From assembly GCF_004210375.1 (NCBI RefSeq), contig NC_134834.1, positions 159,607,290 to 159,671,289 of the forward strand: DNA of 64,000 nt. Direction: 5' to 3'. Shown piece after piece: positions 58,905 through 64,000 of this stretch; the first letter of the stretch is position 1, and every line of letters starts with the position of its first letter. The notes below the pieces were generated by a model. That model was given only the letters and a program-made list of their open reading frames with translations. It searched no databases and was not told the DNA's origin. Both the position numbers and the translations under genes were made by a program. Origin of the DNA: Tachypleus tridentatus (Eukaryota; Arthropoda; Merostomata; Xiphosura; Limulidae).

Positions 58905-59153
58905 ATTGTTTGAGGGTTATGTGCGCTGGCCCTTCCTAATTTAGCAGTGTAAGACTAGAGGAAAGACAGCTAGTAATCACCACCTACCGCCAACTCTGGA
59001 CGACTCTTTTATCAACGAATAGTGGGATTGATCGTGACATTATAACAACCCCACGACCGAAAATGCGAGTATGTTTGGTGCGACGGGGATTCTAACCCGC
59101 GACCTTCGGTTTACGAGTCGAGTGCCTTAATCACCTCGCCATGCCGGGCACTT
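58905..59153 (-). repeat. SINE family A, tail-truncated
   Basis: Starts gagggttatgtgcgctgg and ends at the head gccatgccgggc. With 58614-58893 it forms a ~250 bp inverted repeat with almost no spacer. Confidence 0.92.
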
Positions 59154-59579
59154 ATTGCTTGGTTTTTTTTTTTCTGAGTGATTTTAGATGTTATTTACGT
59201 ACGAGATATGAGAACATGTAGGATCCATGTTTCCTTCTGATAATTGTTAGATAAAATTACTCATTAGACAACACTAGAATTACAAGAATAAGGCAGAAAT
59301 GAAACTATCAACTCTGAATTTAATGAAAGAGTCGCTACGAAGCTCACTCTGACAAAAAGTGGGGATATAAGGGTGTTTTCACTCAATGCAGAAATACAAT
59401 GGATTATTTGTACCCTGTTTAATGCAGGGAATCGAACCATTTATTCAGCGTTGTAGGCTCCTAAATTTACTTCTGGACCATTATGTGAAAAATTGTTCGT
59501 CTGTTTCTTTAATTCTGTAATTTCTTTAAGAATTCTTATACAAAGGTACAAAAGGATTACCTACACGTAGGTTGTTGGT

Positions 59580-59690
59580 TTGTTTGCAATTAAGCACAGA
59601 GCACCTCAATGCAATGGACTATCTGTGCTTTGCTCACCACGGGGTTTCTAGCGATTTCGGGGGGGGGGGCACCTACACAAAGCTGTCTTA
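59580..59690 (-). repeat. tRNA-derived SINE, family C, with a G run
   Basis: Minus-strand family C tail and gagcaaagcacagatagtcc are clear. The B-box side is disturbed, with a run of about ten Gs at 59660. Confidence 0.6.
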
Positions 59691-59696
59691 ATCTTG

Positions 59697-59900
59697 AACA
59701 GATACACTAGAAAAAGAACAGCTAGTCAACAGTGTTCTCTGCCAACTTTTGTTGTATAGAGTAGTGGAATTTTACCTTTGCTTTATAGCGCACTTATGAC
59801 TCCAAAGTGCGGTCCACATTTAACCCAGGCAACGGAACACGAACTGGGAACCTTCATATTAACAGTAGGGTCATGCTAACCACTATTCCACGCCCGGTTT
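59697..59900 (-). repeat. Distant relative of the family A SINE
   Basis: Block order follows family A (cagctagtcaac, ctctgccaactttt, gagtagtgga, ttatagcgc), ending with a head-like accactattccacgcccgg. Divergence is high, so it is an old copy or a sister family. Confidence 0.5.
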
Positions 59901-60349
59901 TATTATAATTGGAAGATTAGAAAGAAATATATTGACTATGATGTTCCCTGAGAGAAACTCATTTTAACAAGAACGATAAAAGAAGAGAGACGACCACACT
60001 TTTCATCTTTATTTTCTACTGAAGAAAAGTTTTACAAGTTCCTATTACTCTTAACTCTGAGAGTTCTTACTGATTGTAAAGTAAAATTAGTAAGAATGAC
60101 TCCTCTATTGATGGTTATTTTTCCTTGTAAACATCCTCTTCAAACGATTCCTAGAGGCACTTAGGGGGAGCTGTCGAAGCCAAACCATTAACAACTTGAA
60201 ATATTTTCATGGTATTTCTTTGAATCACCCAAAGTCCCAGGGTTCATAAGAATTAACATTCTTTATTTTTCAATGTAAATGGTAGGTTCATTTTTTGCTG
60301 TATTTTGTCGGGAGAGAATAAAGGAACTGATTTTACTATTATTCCTACT
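59901..60349. other. Unassigned stretch
   Basis: No gene or classified repeat seen. Confidence 0.3.
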
Positions 60350-60425
60350 TAAAATGCTACAACCCTAGAAATCGAATTTCGATACCCGTGGTGGGAAGAG
60401 CATTGTGTAGTTTTGTGTTTAACTT
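60350..60425 (+). repeat. tRNA-derived SINE, family C fragment
   Basis: Anticodon-arm side (tacaaccctagaaatc), B box GAATTTCGATACCCG, then a shortened tail (tgtgtagttttgtgttt). Confidence 0.65.
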
Positions 60426-60507
60426 TAAAAAACAGACGTAAAGTGTCAAAACGTTGGCTGATTGTTGGCATATTGGACCGTGAGGTCCTGAAGTTGTATT
60501 TCTCTCT

Positions 60508-60705
60508 TTCATGCTTTAGATGTGGAAGCGTTATAATGTAAGGCAAATTTCACTATTGATTGGTAAAAGAGTAGCCCAAGGGTCGCAGGTGAGTTATGGT
60601 AACAACTAGCTGCTATCCCTCTAGTCTATCACTGCTAAATTAGCGACGGCTAGTGCAGATGGTCCTCGTGCAGCTTTGTACGAAATTCAAAACAAACCAA
60701 ATAGG
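60508..60705 (+). repeat. SINE family A, head lost or decayed
   Basis: Body from gcgttataatgta to the tail aattcaaaacaaacc. The preceding ~40 bp may be a decayed head. Confidence 0.82.
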
Positions 60706-61394
60706 TCCTATCCCTTCTAACGTCTAATAAAGAAGCCGCTTCACTAAGCTTTCCTTTGTGAAAGAAAATTTTACAATCACAGAAGTACTGTTTTGTTTCC
60801 GTTACTTGAAACATTGCCTGATTTTACTTCCATTTCAATTCTTTCTGTACAAAAATCTTACATATTTCTGATCGATCGTAATAACGAAACAGATCTAGAA
60901 AAAAAGGGAAAACATGTATATGTATATATATATTTATTTCCTTCTACAATTTGAACCATTTGACGTCAATATTCTTTAGATTTCCTGGTGGAAGGCCAAT
61001 TTTCTCTTTAATCTCACATGTTTCGTTGTTATTTAAATATTAATGTATATAAAATATCACAAGAAATGTGACAGTTTTTTTTTATGTAGAACTGACGTCC
61101 ACATCTGAAGTTGTGTCAGATGTTACAATACTTAAAGCACAAACCCACTTTGGTCCTAAATTTAAAATCCCGTTGTTGTTGCTTTATTAATTTCTGGAAC
61201 AACAGACACTTTGGAGTTCTCTCAGAATTTTTAAGACGTGAACAAAAAACTTAGTGACAAAACACTGTGAATTAAGTTTAAATAAATGTCTTCTGTCATA
61301 TTCTATAACTTAAATTAAACTATGAAAAAAAATCCATTTTGTCAATGGACGTACACATACGCACACACATATATATTTCATTTACTAGATGTGA
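60706..61394. other. Unassigned stretch
   Basis: AT-rich with a short (TA)n tract near 60920. Nothing else supported. Confidence 0.3.
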
Positions 61395-61450
61395 CATCGT
61401 TTGGTGGTAGGGCGCTTGTTTCATAATCTAGTAGTCACGTGTTTGACTCC
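61395..61450 (+). repeat. tRNA-like sequence directly before the LINE endonuclease
   Basis: tttggtggtagggcgc (A box), gtttcataatc (Met-CAT-like anticodon arm) and gtgtttgactcc (B box). There is no closing acceptor stem. Either a 5' SINE head at the insertion point or a tRNA-derived promoter of the LINE. Confidence 0.5.
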
Positions 61451-61942
61451 AAGGATAAATTCACAGTACTACACATCAATATCCAGGGCGCTATTGCTTC
61501 CAAGAAACATGGGATTGAAGATATAACCAACTCCATAAAACCAGATGTCTTTGTAATTAGTGAAACTGCCCTCTATAACTACCATAGATTCAAAATAAAA
61601 GGATATTCAATCATCATACAGCATAGAAAGGATAAGAGAGATCCAAACAGAGGAATATTACTACTGTATAAAACTGAAGTTATAGTTCAGGAACTAAGAA
61701 TACCTTCTTCTAATGAATCAGTAGTAATAAACATAAGAACTCAAAATAATACTGAAGTAACAGTGGCGGGCACTTATTGCTCGCCTAGCAAAGTATTAGA
61801 TGCTAATCTATTACATTCCATATATAATAACACTCCCAATTTTGTAATTATAGGAGATTTAAATAGTAAACATATCACATTCAATTGTAGATGTACAAAC
61901 CCAAATGGTAAAATACTTTATAAATTTCTAGCTGAAATCTAG
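61449..61942 (+). pseudogene. LINE APE-type endonuclease fragment
   Basis: About 165 open codons. The opening LHINIQG holds the conserved Asn, KPDVFVISET holds the metal-binding Glu, and VIIGDLNSKH holds the Asp-x-Asn pair. The later Asp-His catalytic end is missing because the frame stops at 61940. The endonuclease nicks target DNA to prime reverse transcription. There is no ATG in this frame, so translation would have to begin upstream; the GTG at 61439 belongs to the tRNA-like sequence. Confidence 0.82.
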
Positions 61943-62819
61943 ATGATCTTGTTAAATGATGCAACACCGACACATCTTGTTCGCACATGGCACCAGTGAA
62001 ATACTGGACTTACGCCTGTGTTTGTATAATATGAGTCGTAAATTCGTAAACTTCTCTGTCGGTCACCATATGGATAGTGACCACCTTCCAGTCTGGTGTA
62101 TCTTCAATCTCACCCCCTTAAAAAAATTAAAGTAAAAGATAAATTAAATTATAAAAAAGCTAACTGGCTACTATTTCAATCAGTATAGACCAAATTTTAC
62201 CAGCTTAAGACTAAAATTCGCCTCGGACGCATTACATATAGATGCATATAGTCATAAAATCTCTGAGTGCCTAAAACATGCAGCCAACAGTTCAATACCG
62301 AAATAGAAACATTTCACAACAACACACATATGGCAACCACATCAAGAAATAATATACCTAATAAAAGAAAGAAAAAAACTACGCAGACAGTACATACAAA
62401 CTCGAAACTCAACACTAAAAACACAAACACTATAAGAAATAAAATGAGCCATCAAATCCGACAACAAAAACAAGACAGTTGGGACACCTTCTGGTCACAA
62501 TTAAATAACAAGACAGATCCCAAACAATTTGGACACACTTGAAAAGATATACTAACACAGGAAGAACAAACAAAGAGTACCCACCACTCGAATTATATGG
62601 CAAAACAGCTTACACTAACCGACAAAAAGAAGATATATTTAAAGATACTTTTATAATAAAGTCAATAACTTCATTGAACATAACAAAATCATATACGTGC
62701 TTACATTCCCACTAAACACATTAATAAAAACAGAGAAAACAATAGACTGGAGCACTCATCAACTAATAAAAAATATAACAGTAACGGAAGTACAAACAGC
62801 TATCAGAAACAAAAAACAA

Positions 62820-63816
62820 AGCTTCTGAAGAAGATGGTATACAAGCTATCCTCCTAAAACATGGTACTCAGAAATTATATGAACACTTAACAGCCTTACT
62901 TAACTTATCATTATTAGCCGGATATATCCCTGTTTCTTGGAAGGAAGCAGTAATTTTAATGCTCCAGAAAGAAGAAAAGCCAGCAAATAAACCAAATAAT
63001 TACCGCCCAATTAGCCTAACCAGATGCATCGGCAATATTTTAGAAATAATAATTAGAAACCGACTATGTATATACTCAGAAGTAAATTCAAAATTACCCG
63101 AAATTTAAAACGGATTTAGAAAATACAGACAAACTACAGACCACTTAATCAGATTAACAGAAACAATTACAGACTGCTTTAATAAAGACGAATGCACTGT
63201 AACTTGCTTTCTCGACATTGAGAAAGAATTTGACATGTTGTGGCATAACGGATTATGCTACAGGTTAACGGAAATGGATTTACCCTAGGAAATTATTCGC
63301 TGGCTATCTAACTTTCTGGATAATAGAACGTGTAAAGTAGGTATGAATGGGGCCCACTCAGGGTCCTTTTCACCTGAGGCAGGAGTCCCACAGGGAGGGG
63401 TAGTTAGCCCTATCTTCTTTATCATGTATGTGAGTAATATGCCATTGTCGGACCTAAATTTAGGTTTTGCATCACAATTTGCTGACGATGTAGCTGTCTG
63501 GAAAAGTGCCTCCACTCCTTCAATTGCAGCAACAAACCTCCAACCAGTCCTGAATTATTTAGAATACTGCCGGAAATATAGAATAAAAATAAATATTTTG
63601 AAAACCCAAGTAATACTATTCAGCAGATTAAATAAACTGAGAAAAGATCCACCAAAGTTATACATGAACAGATCACTTTTACAGACTGCTACTTCTGCTA
63701 AATTTTTAGGATTAACTTATGATACCAAATTAACGTGGATACAGCATACTAACAATATCCTGACTAGAATCTGGAAAAGAGCAAATTATGCAAGAAGCCT
63801 ATCGGATAAAAATTGA
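62820..63816 (+). pseudogene. LINE reverse transcriptase fragment
   Basis: Blocks in order: SEEDGIQAILLKHG, PVSWKEAVILMLQKEEKP, NNYRPISLTRCIGNILEI, NGFRKYRQTTDHLIRLTE, FLDIEKEFDMLWH, AGVPQGGVVSPIFFIMY and the catalytic FADDVAVW (Phe in place of the usual Tyr, common in this group), then KxQVILFSR and the thumb region to 63816. Stops at about 63108 and 63286 interrupt it; the 157-codon piece from 63343 is open. Confidence 0.88.
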
Positions 63817-64000
63817 GGTATATCACTTGATAATATAATAAAAAATCTACAAAACATACATTAAACCTATAATAGAATACGCATCTCCTGCTTGGATAAA
63901 CATAACACAAAAGCAATTACACAAACTACAAAATTCAATCTTAACGTCAACCTATAAAGTACCACGTAGCATTTCAATCACATTCATGTACAAGTATGCG

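Larger units (their letters stand above)
61439..64000 (+). mobile_element. Jockey-superfamily LINE, runs off the window
   Basis: An APE-type endonuclease, then a linker with broken frames (61940-62800), then reverse transcriptase from about 62820 to beyond 63810. Many segments remain open, so it is younger than the other LINEs here, but stops and frameshifts (for example near 61940, 63108 and 63288) mean it is not intact. No ORF1 is seen upstream, so it is 5'-truncated or has exchanged its 5' end. Confidence 0.9.

Overview
This is eukaryotic, AT-rich, repeat-dense nuclear DNA with spliced genes and no bacterial-style operons. The dominant repeat is a ~275 bp tRNA-derived SINE (called family A here) with a tRNA-Thr(CGT)-like head and a fixed body, present in about 25 full or partial copies. 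From memory of similar repeats I infer a chelicerate, most likely a horseshoe crab (Limulidae). This is an inference, not a database result.

Layout. 1-11.5 kb is strongly CpG-depleted and nearly free of family A SINEs. It holds one convincing coding exon of a minus-strand RING-finger (TRIM-like) gene, an old LOA/Jockey-type LINE piece, a palindromic MITE, a deleted Tc1-like element with both ends, and a foldback hairpin. CpG content rises sharply at ~11.5-11.95 kb, where NRF1-, YY1- and ETS-like motifs suggest a promoter. 12.9-15.3 kb is a broken CR1-type LINE. 16-46 kb is a mosaic of SINEs, a decayed capsid-like ORF (17.6-18.0), Penelope-like (PLE) pieces (19.8-20.2, 38-39), a decayed LTR retrotransposon (22.9-26.1), a CACTA-type DNA transposon (27.8-29.3) and a 3.0 kb hAT element with a perfect 8-bp target duplication (32.5-35.6) that itself carries a SINE. 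46-52 kb is mostly unassigned.

The clearest complete gene is a plus-strand GT92 (DUF23) type II membrane glycosyltransferase at 52285-53856. Less than 100 bp after its stop begins a ~1.1 kb satellite of 25-bp units (about 43 copies) with a higher-order arrangement. 55-61 kb is unassigned sequence with SINEs. 61.4-64.0 kb is a Jockey-superfamily LINE (endonuclease, then reverse transcriptase) that runs off the window.

The host genes shown (RING E3-like exon, GT92 enzyme) have no visible functional link. The most unusual signals are: (i) two SINEs about 12.5 kb apart in opposite orientation, each joined at the same junction to a 103-bp segment that is ~98% identical although the SINEs are only ~87% identical; (ii) an A+D compound SINE seen twice in inverted orientation; (iii) the abrupt CpG boundary at ~11.5 kb; (iv) the satellite abutting the GT92 gene; (v) PLE-associated motifs resembling hammerhead ribozyme cores. 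All identities and counts are by-eye estimates.
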